Both the position numbers and the translations under genes were made by a program. From positions 17,918,001 through 17,982,000 of the forward strand of contig JBHGNT010000015.1 of assembly GCA_043228905.1 (NCBI GenBank): 64,000 bases of DNA, read 5' to 3'. The notes under the pieces were generated by a model that made no database searches, had not been told where the DNA came from, and saw only the letters and a program-made list of their open reading frames with translations. The DNA comes from Azolla caroliniana (Eukaryota; Polypodiophyta). Below are positions 1 through 9,939 of this stretch, one piece after another (within the stretch, counting starts at the first letter, position 1; each line of letters opens with the position of its first letter).

Positions 1-1473
1 ATCACGCACCTGTTGCGTAAGCTGGGGTTTGCTGTCTCTAAGTCGGACTCTTCGTTATTCATCCGGCAAGGCTCTAACGGTCCGGTATGTATACTCTTGT
101 ATGTGGATGATTTAGTCATCACCGGACCGGGTCTTCCCGAAATCAACCGCGTCAAGTCCCAGTTGTCGGACGCATTCGAAATGAAGGACCTGGGGGACCT
201 TCATTATTTTCTTGAGATCGAAGTGATCCGGACCCCCGACGACATATTGCTCTCACAACGACATTACGTGTTGAATATGCTGTATAAGTTCGGCATGACA
301 GATTGCCGACCTGTCTCCACACCCCTGGACCGGAACCAGAAGCTCCGTCCCAACTCTAGACCGGCCTGCAATGAGAAACGGTTCCGACAGGTTGTCGGAA
401 GCCTGATCTACTTAACCATCACCCGACCCGACATCAGCTATCCGGTCGGCATGGTAAGTCAGTTCATGCAGAAGCCAACCATGGAGCACCTTCAGTGTGC
501 GCAACGAATATTACAGTATGTCAGCGGCACTAAGGACCGGGGACTGCTATACCGGCGAGGTATACCCGAAGAGCTTGTCGGTTACACCGATGCTGACTGG
601 GCTGGCGATGCGTCTGATCGCCGCTCCACTTCCGGCTACATGTTCTCCATAGGTAGCGCGACCGTTGCGTGGAGCAGCAAGAAGCAGCCCACAGTGGCTT
701 TGTCAAGCACTAAGGCTGAGTACCGGGCCGCTACCGTAGCCACTTGTGAAGCCATCTGGCTTCGGCGACTGTTGCGAGACTTGCGGATCGAGGTACCGAC
801 CCCGATCCCGATTTACTGCGATAACATGAGCAGCCTGCAGCTCGCCAGGAACCCTGTGTTCCATGCTCGCACAAAGCACATCGAGGTGCACTACCACTTT
901 GTGCGTGAGCGGGTCCTGAGCGGTGAAGTTGACCTACGGTATGTTCATACGGATCGGCAAGTTGCCGACATCTTCACCAAGCCGCTCGGATCGGACAAGT
1001 TGGAGCACTTTACTGACATGCTTGGTATTCAGCATCTCGACGTGCCGCACTTGAGGGGGAGAAGCAAGGGCAAAGTCTCTACCGAAACTGGCAAAGACAA
1101 AAAACCTGTTGAACCCGTCGGTAAGAGGAGAGCCGGAAGAAGAGGAGACAAGAAGATGAAGGAAGCCGAGTCGACGAAGGAAGTCGACACATCTGAACAG
1201 GTCGGAGCAAGCGGTTGTGAAGAAGAGTTGTGCACTCAGGAAGAGAAGTGCATGCTGTGCGGAGGTCATCACGACGGTACTGACCATGATGCGGAGTCGA
1301 ATGAAGAATTCGATTTCGGTACACCGGCTGAAGAAGCCGAGGGAAGCATGGAGAAGGCCAAGACTCGGAAGTGGTCCGATGTGGTGAGAGGCCTGAAGCC
1401 GGAAGTTGAATTGGAGTGTACCGATTCGGACAAGAGCTGGAACGAGTCGGAGACAGCTGACTCGGATCAATAG
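1..1473 (+). CDS. pol: Copia pol fragment: RT palm/thumb, RNase H and start of a C-terminal extension
   Basis: Open from the first base of the window. The RT catalytic motif LLYVDDLVIT is at about 90-120 nt, followed by the usual copia block GDLHYFLEIEV and the Copia-type RNase H (YTDADWAGD near 585; LSSTKAEYRAA near 700; HARTKHIEVHYHF near 870; the VADIFTKPL tail near 960). Canonical copia pol would end at HLRG near 1055. Here the frame continues about 140 codons as a hydrophilic Lys/Glu-rich stretch with a Cys/His cluster (CMLCGGHH near 1252-1275) and the block KWSDVVRGLKPE (near 1366), which A2 also has. The TAG at 1471-1473 is probably a mutated CAG, because A2 has CAACAGACG where A1 has CAATAGATG. 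No membrane segment is visible. Confidence 0.85.
   Translation: MTHLLRKLGFAVSKSDSSLFIRQGSNGPVCILLYVDDLVITGPGLPEINRVKSQLSDAFEMKDLGDLHYFLEIEVIRTPDDILLSQRHYVLNMLYKFGMTDCRPVSTPLDRNQKLRPNSRPACNEKRFRQVVGSLIYLTITRPDISYPVGMVSQFMQKPTMEHLQCAQRILQYVSGTKDRGLLYRRGIPEELVGYTDADWAGDASDRRSTSGYMFSIGSATVAWSSKKQPTVALSSTKAEYRAATVATCEAIWLRRLLRDLRIEVPTPIPIYCDNMSSLQLARNPVFHARTKHIEVHYHFVRERVLSGEVDLRYVHTDRQVADIFTKPLGSDKLEHFTDMLGIQHLDVPHLRGRSKGKVSTETGKDKKPVEPVGKRRAGRRGDKKMKEAESTKEVDTSEQVGASGCEEELCTQEEKCMLCGGHHDGTDHDAESNEEFDFGTPAEEAEGSMEKAKTRKWSDVVRGLKPEVELECTDSDKSWNESETADSDQ
1048..1061 (+). other. Upstream (duplicate) polypurine tract inside pol
   Basis: CACTTGAGGGGGAG lies exactly where canonical copia pol ends. It nearly repeats the terminal tract at 1774-1788 (GAGCTTGAGGGGGAG), 727 bp downstream. 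Copia A2 has the same pair at 36241-36254 and 37311-37325. It could prime internal plus-strand DNA synthesis or be the scar of a duplication that trapped the extra segment. Confidence 0.5.
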
Positions 1474-1794
1474 ATGGACCCGGATGAGTCGGATCGACTG
1501 AAGGCCAAGGGGACACGGGCACAGCGGAAGTTGATGCCATCATGGGAGAACCGACGGATCGGCAAGCGCCGGAGTCACAGCAACGTGAGTGCTGAGATGG
1601 GCCTATTGAGCAGACATGCTGACCGAGAGGGTCGAGGCGCGCAGAACCGAGAGGGTCGCGGCAAACGGGACCGGACCGGACGAGGAGCGCGAGCAAGGCG
1701 TAGTGACGTCAGGAGAAGTCGGTTGGAAGAACTGACTGCCACAGAGGTCGACACTACGACCCCACCTCAGGTTGAGCTTGAGGGGGAGTGTTGA
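1474..1794 (+). pseudogene. In-frame continuation of the copia A C-terminal extension
   Basis: Same frame as the preceding pol fragment, separated only by the TAG at 1471-1473. It encodes about 106 Arg/Glu-rich residues and runs through the polypurine tract to a TGA a few bases inside the LTR. The ATG at 1474 aligns with an ACG in A2, so it is more likely a mutation than a real start. I infer that the ancestral polyprotein ended just before or inside the LTR. No recognised domain. Confidence 0.5.
1774..1788 (+). other. Polypurine tract of copia A1
   Basis: GAGCTTGAGGGGGAG directly precedes the LTR start TGTTGAGC. This is the standard position of the plus-strand primer. Confidence 0.8.
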
Positions 1795-2215
1795 GCGACA
1801 AGCTCAACCGGAGCCGGATCGGCTGAATAAGCCGGAGCCGGTAAGCGAGACGGATCGGGCGAAACGGATCGGTATGACGGTGAGCAACCGAACCGGCAAG
1901 CAGTGGAGGCCGGGTGCAATCCGTAACCGGAAGTCCAATCGGAAGCCTAGTATAGGATAGACTACTAGGTAGCTATAGTCTCGTAGTAAGTGTCAGATGA
2001 TCGTGTGAGCACTGAAGTACATGGTACTTCTGTCAGTCCCAAGAGGACTTGTATAAATAGTGCTACTTAGCACAGTGTGTAGACAGAGTCTTGATATAAT
2101 TTTGAAATTGTGTTCTGCTCTCTCTGTCTCTGTCTCTCTCTCTCGCTCTCTTTGTCTCTCGCTCTCTCTGTGTGTTGTTCTCTGTTTTATGCTTCCGCAA
2201 ACACTTACGTTTACA
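1789..2215 (+). repeat. Copia A1 3' LTR (427 bp)
   Basis: Starts TGTTGAGC and ends TTTACA. It is colinear with the A2 LTR at 37326-37750 (425 bp), sharing the CTAGACTACTAGGTAG block, the GAAGTAC..GTACTTCTGTCAGTC block, the TATA box (TATAAATA at 2052) and the pyrimidine-rich R/U5 part (2118-2180). The next base belongs to LINE coding sequence. Confidence 0.85.
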
Positions 2216-2866
2216 GACGCCCTCAAGGCCGAAATAGAACAACTTAAAGTAGAAAACACCGACCTTAAAAAACAACTTAAGGACATCGAGGTATCTCGAG
2301 AAGACGGTGAAATATCCTCTATAGAGGATATAAAGGACGAAATTAAAAAAGTTAAAGAGGAAGTTAATAATAACATAGAGTTAGCTAAAACGGGTTTGGT
2401 AGATGTGGTTAAAAGAAACATTAAAAAAGAAATAAAAGATGAAAATATTGTTAATACCACCCTTGAAGAAGAGAAAATGCGTCAGGCCCGATGCTTAAAT
2501 GTACGTGTCACTGGGCTCTAGGAAGGTGCATCCCCAAATGAGGACGCACAAACACTTGGGAAAATGTTAGGGTACACAAAGGCCCTACCTATCACCAAAG
2601 CATGGAGGGCCGGGCATGACACAACTAGGAAGAGAGCCTTAGTCCTTCAATTTAAAGACTTAGACTCTAGAATCACTTTCTTTAAGAAGAGACCAATCCT
2701 TCGAGGAATGGATGGGGACCCCATCTATCTCGATGAAGACCTCATTAAGATGCAAATTGAGCATCACAAGAGTTGTATGCCACGAGTTATGCAAGCTCGT
2801 AAAGAAGGCCATCGCGCCTTTTACCGAGACAGGCGAGTGATCATAAATGATCGCACAACTAATTGA
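2216..2866 (+). pseudogene. LINE ORF1 (coiled coil plus RNA-binding-like domain), broken
   Basis: The frame opens directly after the copia LTR. The first part is a heptad-rich coiled coil (AEIEQLKVENTDLKKQLKDI and following), as in the trimerising region of many LINE ORF1 proteins. After an in-frame TAG at 2519-2521 the same frame continues with a stretch like the RRM/CTD part of ORF1p (ITFFKKRPILRGMDGDPIYL) and ends at 2866. No CCHC knuckle is visible. ORF1p normally coats LINE RNA. The N-terminus is missing, either left of copia A1 or lost. The domain call rests on pattern only. Confidence 0.6.
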
Positions 2867-2902
2867 CGGCGTGTGGCCCATGTGACAGAAAATGCACTTA
2901 GG

Positions 2903-5900
2903 ATGACCCTATGGAATTGTAATGGTGCACTCTAGGCACACCCCGGCCGCCTAGAGGAGATACTAAAGGTATCTGATATACTTTTCTTGGTAGAAACACA
3001 TCAAAGCCCAAATAGAGGACTCCCACGGGTCGAAGGATTCCGTTGGGAGTCCGCTTTTAGACAAACCTCACGTCGACACACTACTAGGGGATCTGGAGGT
3101 GTCGCGATACTATTTCGTAGAGAGCTACATAATAGGATAGAAATAATGACGATAGACCCAGAAGCTCGTTTTATGTGGGTGAAAGTCTCCACAAGCAAAG
3201 ACCATGTAGTATTTTTCGCCATTTGTTACTTTCCCGCAAAAGGATCCCGTTATAATATTGGTGTCTTGACGAGATTAGTCGATGAAGGAATGCCACATGG
3301 GCCTTCTCGATACGAATCCCTATCGGATGACATAATCCGATATTCTTCCCAAGGAGAAGTATTTCTTGTAGGAGACTTCAATGCGAGAACCCAATCCCGA
3401 CAATGCACAGTATTTCAGATGAATAGAAACCTAGAAATGGTAAATGTTGATCCTTTAGACATAGGCACCACACGTAGATCAAAGGATCAAGGTGCGGACG
3501 CCACGAGCTTTGGCCATCATCTGCTCGAACTTGGCAGTCGGCACCAGATGGTCATATATAATGGTTTAGCTAAGTGGCCGGGCTCGGAAGAGCTCACATG
3601 TTTCCCACATGGAGGAGGGGAAAGCACAGTTGACTATCTAATAGGGCGCCCTGAAGCTACCCACATGATTAACTCCTTCCGAGTGGCCCCATGCCCTATT
3701 GGCGCAGACCATAGTTTCTTATACTTTGAGCTAAAATGTGATATCTCTAAGGTCACCAAGTCTAGTCAACCATGCCATCACACCACAATACATTTCACAC
3801 ATGAGCTCTCTGACATATACTCTCAACATGTTCAGGCCCATCTCCCCTCCCTTGATCCCTCCCTACCGTTAAAAAGCCTTAGTACAAAACTCACACACAT
3901 CCTTCACTCCGCAGCAGCTAGCAGTTTCCCATATACAAAACACTCAAATCAAGGTAGATCAGGATCAATGCCACAAAATAAATGGTATGAAGAGGATTGT
4001 AGGGACCTACATAGACAACTTACAGTATCGCAACTCAATGGTAGTATTACCTCCATACAAGCTCGCAACGAAATGCGTAAGATGACACGTCGTAAGAGAC
4101 GAGCGTGGGAGGCATCCCAATACTGGGAACTCTACCATATGCTCATGAGTAGCGATTGCGCCATGGCATGGAAGAGACTACGGGAGCGAAGACCACAAAC
4201 ACCCATCGAAGATCCCGAAACTTGGCACACATATACAGAGAGACTTTACCAAATCCCAAACCAACCACCCTTTCCAATGCCTTCCACACCCCGGCCTACC
4301 ACGGGGACACTTTTCACGACCTCTAGGGTCATGAAGGTCATAAAGAAATTACAACATAGGAAGTCCATGGACCACACAGGATTGCGAGTAGAACACATTA
4401 TATATGCGAGAGAGTGCCTAGCTCCCTTGCTAAATCTAATCTTCAATCGTGCCCTTGCGGAGGGTTTTCCACCACAGTGGACTATGAATACAATGGCCCC
4501 CATACATAAAGGGGGGGACCCCATGGACCCAAATACATATAGGACCATTATGATAGGCCATACCCTTGCTAAGTTATATGGTGTAGTAATGGAAGCAGAG
4601 CTTAGCGACTACATGGAGACCCTAAACCTTCGTGCACTTGAACAAGCTGGCTTTAGACGAGCCTTCTCCACTATTGATCATATCTTCACACTTAGATGCC
4701 TAATTGACCAAACTAAGGCTCGCAAGAAGAAATTATATTGTTGTTTTGTGGACTTCCGCAAAGCCTTTGGCACAGGCCCTAGAGAGCGGTTGTTTGATAG
4801 ACTTAAAAGCTTGAGGATACCAGATGATATGGTATGGTCCATCTACGCACTATATGAACAAGTGTCCGGGTGTGTCCGATGCCCAGGTGGCCTATCCAAT
4901 CGTTTCACTAGCACTATTGGTGTAAAACAAGGTTGCCCCCTATCACCGACGCTTTTTGGGATCTACATTGATGAGATCACAGATTTTATTGCTCGTGAGG
5001 GAGGCACCGGAGTGGTCCTTGGGGATACGCAGGTTCGTATCTTGCTCTATGCGGATGACATAGTTTTGCTCTCTGAATCCGAACACGACCTATAGAGGCA
5101 CCTTAATGCCTTAGATGACTTTTGTGTACAACGAGGATTGGTAGTGAATCTAGGGAAAACGAAAGTCCTTATCTTCCACACATCGGCCCAAGTTAGAGCT
5201 AAGTGTCACCTAACTATCTCCCATAGCCCAGTCGAGGTGGTTGGATCGTATGTCTATCTCGGAGTCACTTTTAGTGCCCGCTCAGGTAAATTTTCGATGA
5301 CACAGGCAACAAAGGATAGACTCACGAGAGGACATGCATCCCTCTCACTCCTAGAGAGACAATGCCACCAAGCACACTTTCAAGAGCCACGGACTAAAGG
5401 GTGGCTCTTTGACTCATTAGTGACCCCCTCCCTCATGTATGCATCAACGGTTTGGGCTTCAGGATTACCATCCTTCATGTGGACGCAATTAGAGAGACCA
5501 TTGGTGATGATGCTATCACGCCAACTCCGAAGCAAATCGACTGTACCACATGACATTATTAGGGCCGAGTTCACGTTACCCCCAATGCTAGTAGAGGCAC
5601 TTTTTCAACTTGTAGTCTTCATTGATAGGATACATAGCCAACCACATGATAGAATATCTCATCAAGCCTTTAAGGCCTCTCGATCATTGTATGAGTCCGG
5701 CTATACTAGCTCATGGTATGGCATGATGGTGAGTTGGCTTCTTGCGAATGGTCTAGACATTAATAACCTACCTCCCCTTAGGTACAACCACACGAGTGAT
5801 AACACCTTAATCTCTCATGAGAACCGCAATAAAGTAATACGCCAAGAAATATGGCAAATTTACACTCGGTGTAAATGGATCACCCCACTAGAGCCACTCC

Positions 5901-6604
5901 CATCTAAAATGTCGTACTATAAGAAACACTTCATACACTTCTCTGAGTTAGGTTTTATCACGCGGCCAAAATATCTAGATGTATTCTTACCACATGCACT
6001 AAGGGTTGCCATTGGACAACTTAGAATATCGTCTCACCAACTTGAGATTGAAAATGGCCGTACTAGTGGAGTCCCTAGGGGGGAAAGGATATGTAGGTTA
6101 TGTCACATAGAGATAGAGGATGAGTACCACTTTACATGCAAGTGTCCAACCTATGCCGAGATAAGGGCAAAATACCAAGACATACTTGGTCCGTCTCCCA
6201 CCCTCCCCAAACTATTAGATACTCTAGATATAAAGAAATTAGGCAAATACATTCTAGAGCTAAAACAACACAGAGAGAATAAGTTACAAAATGTTGACAA
6301 TAATGTTGCTAATGATCACGAACATGTAACAAATGAAGTTTTTCAGGAACCTGAGGAGACAACGAATGCCGACACACTTGCACCACTCGGCCTTTCCATT
6401 GATGAGGCAGAAAACCAGAGAAGAACCAGACGTCCTCGGGTGCCGGGTTTCAAAGCAACTCAACGTGATGTGGAAGCAATATTGAAAATAAGGGAACGTG
6501 AGCTACACCGCCTAGAAGCCATGGCTAGGGCACTCTCTACATTGGAACCCACATCAAGACCCTTTGACCCCCCACTTCTTTTCGAGAGGCTTGGGTGGAA
6601 ATAA
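2903..6604 (+). pseudogene. LINE ORF2: endonuclease, reverse transcriptase, C-terminal Cys/His motif
   Basis: A single frame from ATG 2903 (MTLWNCNGAL) to TAA 6604, interrupted only by TAG at 2933-2935 and 5093-5095. The endonuclease shows VETH (2989), GDFNART (3372) and GADHSFLYF (near 3700). The RT shows the A motif VDFRKAF (near 4747), the B motif GVKQGCPLSPTLFG (near 4920) and the C motif LLYADDIVLLS (near 5042). Near 6090 is CRLC followed by HFTCKC, the usual Cys/His motif of LINE ORF2 C-termini. Intact length would be about 1,233 residues, a normal size. The endonuclease nicks target DNA and the RT copies the RNA by target-primed reverse transcription. Both stops fit CAG to TAG (EHDLQRHLNALDDF would be normal), so the protein is only lightly decayed. 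Confidence 0.85.
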
Positions 6605-6844
6605 AATTAGGCTTAGTGTATAGTCACTTTCGAGTATACTACATATTGTACACTACTAGAACTCTTTTAGTTTAAGTTCTATTTTTTTACTTAATTTTAT
6701 TTTAGTTATGATGACTGGATAAATACTCTATTGTTGTAAACCAATTGTCTCATGGGCCAAATTTGGCCTTAGAAGACGTTAATACATCTTTCTGTCTTTC
6801 TTTCTTTCTCTAGTTTCTTCTCTCTTGAGCAATAAATAAATAAA
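6605..6844 (+). other. LINE 3' UTR with pyrimidine tract and AATA-repeat tail
   Basis: Non-coding. Contains a TCTTTCTTTCTTTC stretch near 6790-6810 and ends with an AATAAATAAATAAAT run (6830-6844), typical of plant LINE 3' ends that finish in a simple repeat instead of pure poly(A). Unrelated AT-rich sequence follows. Confidence 0.6.
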
Positions 6845-7291
6845 TCCTATAAGCTATCCTCATACTCTTTATTGTCACCACTCACAAATATAATCTAATG
6901 ATAATACAACGCAAAGCAATGAATATATTACGTGATGGGATCCCAAAACTTGTTGGATATTGTGTACTACATTAGCCATAAGTTTTGGAATTCTTGCACA
7001 TACTTTAGGGTAACATGCATTTTAGTGTGGAGTATTAAGTATGAAAGATTATTTCAATCTATTGACTTCGCATCGAGAATCTCTTGCCATCTTATTGGAA
7101 CCACTTCTAGTTTATGCATCACTAGAATATAATTTGTTGAAATAAAATTAAGTAAATAAATAAAATCCCTTGACATCTTGTAGGAGTGACTTCTAGCTTA
7201 TGCATTGCTACAATATCGAATTTTTAAGTTAAGCTTATCTATCATTCCCCTCATCAAAGGTTTAAGGCCCTACCATTATTGCAACTACAAT
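6845..7291 (-). repeat. LTR-like module, copy 1
   Basis: Diverged direct repeat of 7965-8411. Shared blocks include CTTGTTGGATAT, TCTTGCCATCTTATTGGAACC, CATTCCCCTCATNAAAGGTT and GGCCCTACCATTATTGC. Read on the minus strand, the module starts TGTAGTTGCAATAATGG after a GTGGGAG-type purine stretch, like an LTR after a polypurine tract. No coding capacity. I cannot name the family; a TRIM or an old copia is possible. Confidence 0.4.
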
Positions 7292-7964
7292 GCTCCCACA
7301 CAAAATAGGCTCTCTGTCATCGACAATGTTACAAGGGATCAATGTCGTTACATAGTTCAATATGTCCGTTGTTGATTTATAGCTATTACCTGTTGAATAA
7401 AATTAGATGTCCTTTTTGGCTTTACTGTGCAATAATCTCCTTGTTATCTCACAAAGAATAGTCGTGTATGAAAACCAATACTCGTATAGCCAAGGACCAT
7501 TACTGATATTTTGAGGACATGCAATAAAAGTTAAATTAAGAGATGTTAATCACAATTGAGTTTCTTACAATTTGCACAAGGGGAAACTTGAGAACATTGG
7601 AGTGTCTCGTCTTTCACTTTTGTGAAAGCTGAATTGTTTGCTCCAAATAACCCCTTTCATTCTAGCTTCCACTAAATATTCACCATCTACATAAAGCAAT
7701 CGTCTAATATGTATAACCGAGGATTGCCATAGAGTGAATGTTCTAGCAACATAAATCAAGGATTTCTTGGAATTGCTAATATACACCCAAGATTGGCCTC
7801 ACAATATGCCCTCATTTATTCAACATGGTTCCAAATCACACATATTTCAATAATAATATTACAAATATAAAACATCATATATTTAAGTCCATTATGTCTC
7901 TTCCTATCATGTCATGTGTACATTTTCAACTCTCCCTCTCCCTCTCTAATGCATAACATATATT
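7292..7964. other. AT-rich spacer between the LTR-like modules
   Basis: No gene supported. A minus-strand open stretch at 7565-7786 (74 codons) has no recognised motif. The part up to about 7540 matches 8412-8870 imperfectly and is probably the internal 3' end of the same old element. At 7940-7985 a 20-bp stretch (CTAATGCATAACATATAT) occurs twice in tandem. Confidence 0.4.
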
Positions 7965-8411
7965 CTAATGCATAACATATATCTACAAGCTATCCTTACA
8001 CTCTTGATTGTCACAAATATAATGTGATGGTTAGATAGCACAAAGCAATGATATTACAAATTGGAAACCCCAACCTTGTTGGATATTTACTCCATCAATC
8101 ACAAGTTTTGAAATGTTGGTACATTCTTCAATGCAGAATGCATGTTGGTGTGGAATATGGATTATAACAATAATTTTTGGTAAATATGACAAGAATATTG
8201 TGAATCTCTTGCCATCTTATTGGAACCACATCGAGTTCATACATCACCAAAATATCTATTCAAATAAAGATATATTTCTAGAATCTTTTGCCATATTATA
8301 GGAGCAACTTCTAGCTCATACATTGTCACAATATCCATTTCTTAAGTTAAAATGATCTATCATTCCCCTCATGAAAGGTTGAAGGCCCTACCATTATTGC
8401 TACAACACTCC
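7965..8411 (-). repeat. LTR-like module, copy 2
   Basis: Second diverged copy, about 1.1 kb from copy 1. On the minus strand it begins TGTTGTAGCAATAATGG after AAGTGGGAG. Homology to copy 1 continues beyond the putative LTR into 8412-8870 (matching 7292-7540), including CCAAGGACCATTACTGATAT. The whole unit, not only the LTR, is therefore duplicated. Confidence 0.4.
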
Positions 8412-8893
8412 CACTTAAATAATTGCTCTTTCATTGTCATTGTTGCTTGGGATCAATGCTATTCTATAATCTCAATATGTCGTTATTTGGAAATACATTT
8501 TTTAGTTATTAATCACTGAATCAATTTAAATATTACTATTGGCTTTATCATGTGACACTCTCATCGATATCTTAGACGTTGCCACAAAAGAAAAGTTGTA
8601 TATTAAAAAAAGTACTCAAATAACCAAGGATAACATGAATTTATCGATTGATTAAAATTTTATTCCGAGTCTTAACATTTCCATAGTTTAGGAAAGTTAA
8701 TATTGACACGGATCAATTGAAATTGTGTTCTTCACATAAATTACCATAATAATCATGATGTTTATCTCACAAAAAACAATCATGTATGAAAACTAGTAAT
8801 TGTATAACCAAGGACCATTACTGATATCTTGAGGACATGCAATGAAAGTAAAACTAGGAGAGGGGGATCACTTGCCGCAAACATCAGCATGTT
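8412..8893. other. AT-rich spacer, second copy of the module's internal part
   Basis: Non-coding AT-rich DNA; the homology to 7292-7540 ends near 8870. The LTR of copia A3 begins at 8894. Confidence 0.4.
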
Positions 8894-9298
8894 CTGAAAA
8901 GAGTTACGCGTGGAAGCTTGTAGAAAGACAACTAACTAAGCCGGACAACCCAATATGACAATTAGGTAATCACAGATGTTGGTGATGTAGACAAAGAGGG
9001 AGATTCAGTTAGCATGCAACAAAAACAAGTTCTATTCCAAATATAATACTTAGTACATGCAATGTGCTCATAGAACACTTTATATACAAGCCTCTAACAT
9101 TAGGTTGACACAAGTACTAAATGTTCACTTATGAGCTCTAACATCTACTCAACCTATAATATTCCTATTACTAAGTTAGGAATATAGCTCCTAACGGCCA
9201 TATGGCCATTTCAGACGATGGCCTTATGACCTTGTTTGCCCTTGGGCCCTTACGACCTTCAGTCGATTCGGCTTCTTGTTGAGCTTGCCTTCTCAACA
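8894..9298 (-). repeat. Copia A3 3' LTR (405 bp)
   Basis: On the minus strand it starts TGTTGAGAAGGCAAGCTCAAC and ends CTCTTTTCA, matching the termini of the A1 and A2 LTRs. It is preceded by the tract CAGCTTGAGGGGGAG (plus 9299-9313). TATA-like TATATAAAG is on the minus strand near 9070. Strongly diverged from A2 in the middle, so this is an older subfamily. Confidence 0.75.
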
Positions 9299-9402
9299 CT
9301 CCCCCTCAAGCTGAAGTTGAGGGTTCTCTTTGTCTACATCGCTAGTTTGTCGATCCAGCTCCTCTTACCAGCTCTCCTCATGGCTTGTGTACCTCGATCC
9401 GT
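9299..9402 (-). other. Copia A3 polypurine tract and adjacent internal end
   Basis: The minus strand reads ..CCTCAACTTCAGCTTGAG.. then GGGGGAG before the LTR. The remaining 85 bp would be the tail of the extension region. It ends at CCGT, the target of Gypsy-1. Confidence 0.55.
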
Positions 9403-9845
9403 TGTCGTGAAGATCCGTTCGTCATTATGTGCGGATCGTGAGGTGGAACCACCGGGATCCTGGACTGAAAGGATTTGAAGTTTGCACTAGTTTAACGAGA
9501 AAGTACTTAAGATAGATTGAAAGAGAGAGAAATTGAGATAAGATAGAACGCTTGACTTTAGATTGAGAGAGATTAAGATTGAACTCTTGACTTTAGATAT
9601 GAAGAACAAGATTGATACATCAATTGGATAACAAATTTCTTACTTTTAATTTCTTGATTAATACATTGCTCCTACTTGCTTGATTCCTCCACTCTTTTAT
9701 AGATGCCCCCATGCATATGGTGCATGTGAGGGTGCAAGACATGCACGGAATGCATGAAATACATGCAATGCATGCTTGCCATGTCATCATCTAAGCTCTC
9801 ATGTATGAGAATTACATGTAAAAGTATAGTGATAAAAAATATATC
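9403..9845 (-). repeat. Gypsy-1 3' LTR, 3' portion
   Basis: Plus-strand start TGTCGTGAAGATCCG is the LTR end in minus orientation and matches the solo LTR at 41771 and the remnant at 25272-25455. Contains a minus-strand TATA candidate (CTATAAAAGAG, near 9700) and a GCATG-rich stretch (9710-9780: repeated TGCATG and CATGCA). The LTR start and the neighbouring pol end are missing. Confidence 0.65.
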
Positions 9846-9854
9846 CTTAAAGAA

Positions 9855-9918
9855 ATGATTTGGTTTAATGGTAGGTATATTGTTTTTTATCTTGGAGGTG
9901 CAAGGGTCAAGTCTTGCT
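9855..9918 (+). repeat. tRNA-derived SINE-like module, copy 1
   Basis: A-box-like TGGTTTAATGG (9861-9871) and B-box-like GGGTCAAGTC (9904-9913), with the same spacing as the module at 13928-13992. The two share AATGGTA and GGAGGTGCAAGG, 20 bp apart in both. It lies where the Gypsy-1 pol frame stops after SANDNAT. No anticodon stem could be built, so it is not a functional tRNA. Confidence 0.35.
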
Positions 9919-9939
9919 TATGTGGCATTATCGTTGGCA

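Larger units (their letters stand above)
1..2215 (+). mobile_element. Copia A1, 3' part of a Ty1/copia LTR retrotransposon
   Basis: The window opens inside the reverse transcriptase of a copia element; RNase H, a long C-terminal extension, a polypurine tract and a complete 3' LTR follow. The 5' half lies outside the window. It belongs to the same family as A2 (25486-37750) and A3 (8894-38830): LTRs start TGTTGAG and carry the same internal blocks. Immediately right of the LTR is LINE ORF1 coding sequence, so A1 probably inserted into the LINE; the predicted 5-bp target duplication is gacgc (2216-2220), to be found left of the unseen 5' LTR. Confidence 0.9.
2216..6844 (+). mobile_element. LINE (non-LTR retrotransposon), ORF1 plus ORF2, inactivated
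   Basis: Two-ORF non-LTR element: a coiled-coil/RNA-binding ORF1, an ORF2 with apurinic-type endonuclease, RT and a C-terminal Cys/His motif, a 240-bp 3' UTR and a short AATA-repeat tail. Its 5' end is not in the window; copia A1 abuts ORF1. All three internal stops are TAG at positions where CAG (Gln) fits. A target duplication cannot be read because the 5' end is missing. Confidence 0.85.

Noticed and set aside
1062-1794. The copia A extension as an envelope-like gene
   Set aside because: No signal peptide, no membrane segment and no Cys pattern of a surface protein; the sequence is charged and low-complexity throughout.
2519-5095. Reassignment of TAG as a sense codon, since so many internal stops are TAG
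   Set aside because: Other frames end properly with TAG, TGA stops also occur (from CGA), the copia B polyproteins are free of internal TAG except B3, and the A1/A2 pair shows CAG and TAG at the same site. Deamination explains it better.
9855-9918. A functional tRNA gene
   Set aside because: Only the A- and B-box-like motifs are present; no acceptor or anticodon stems can be formed.
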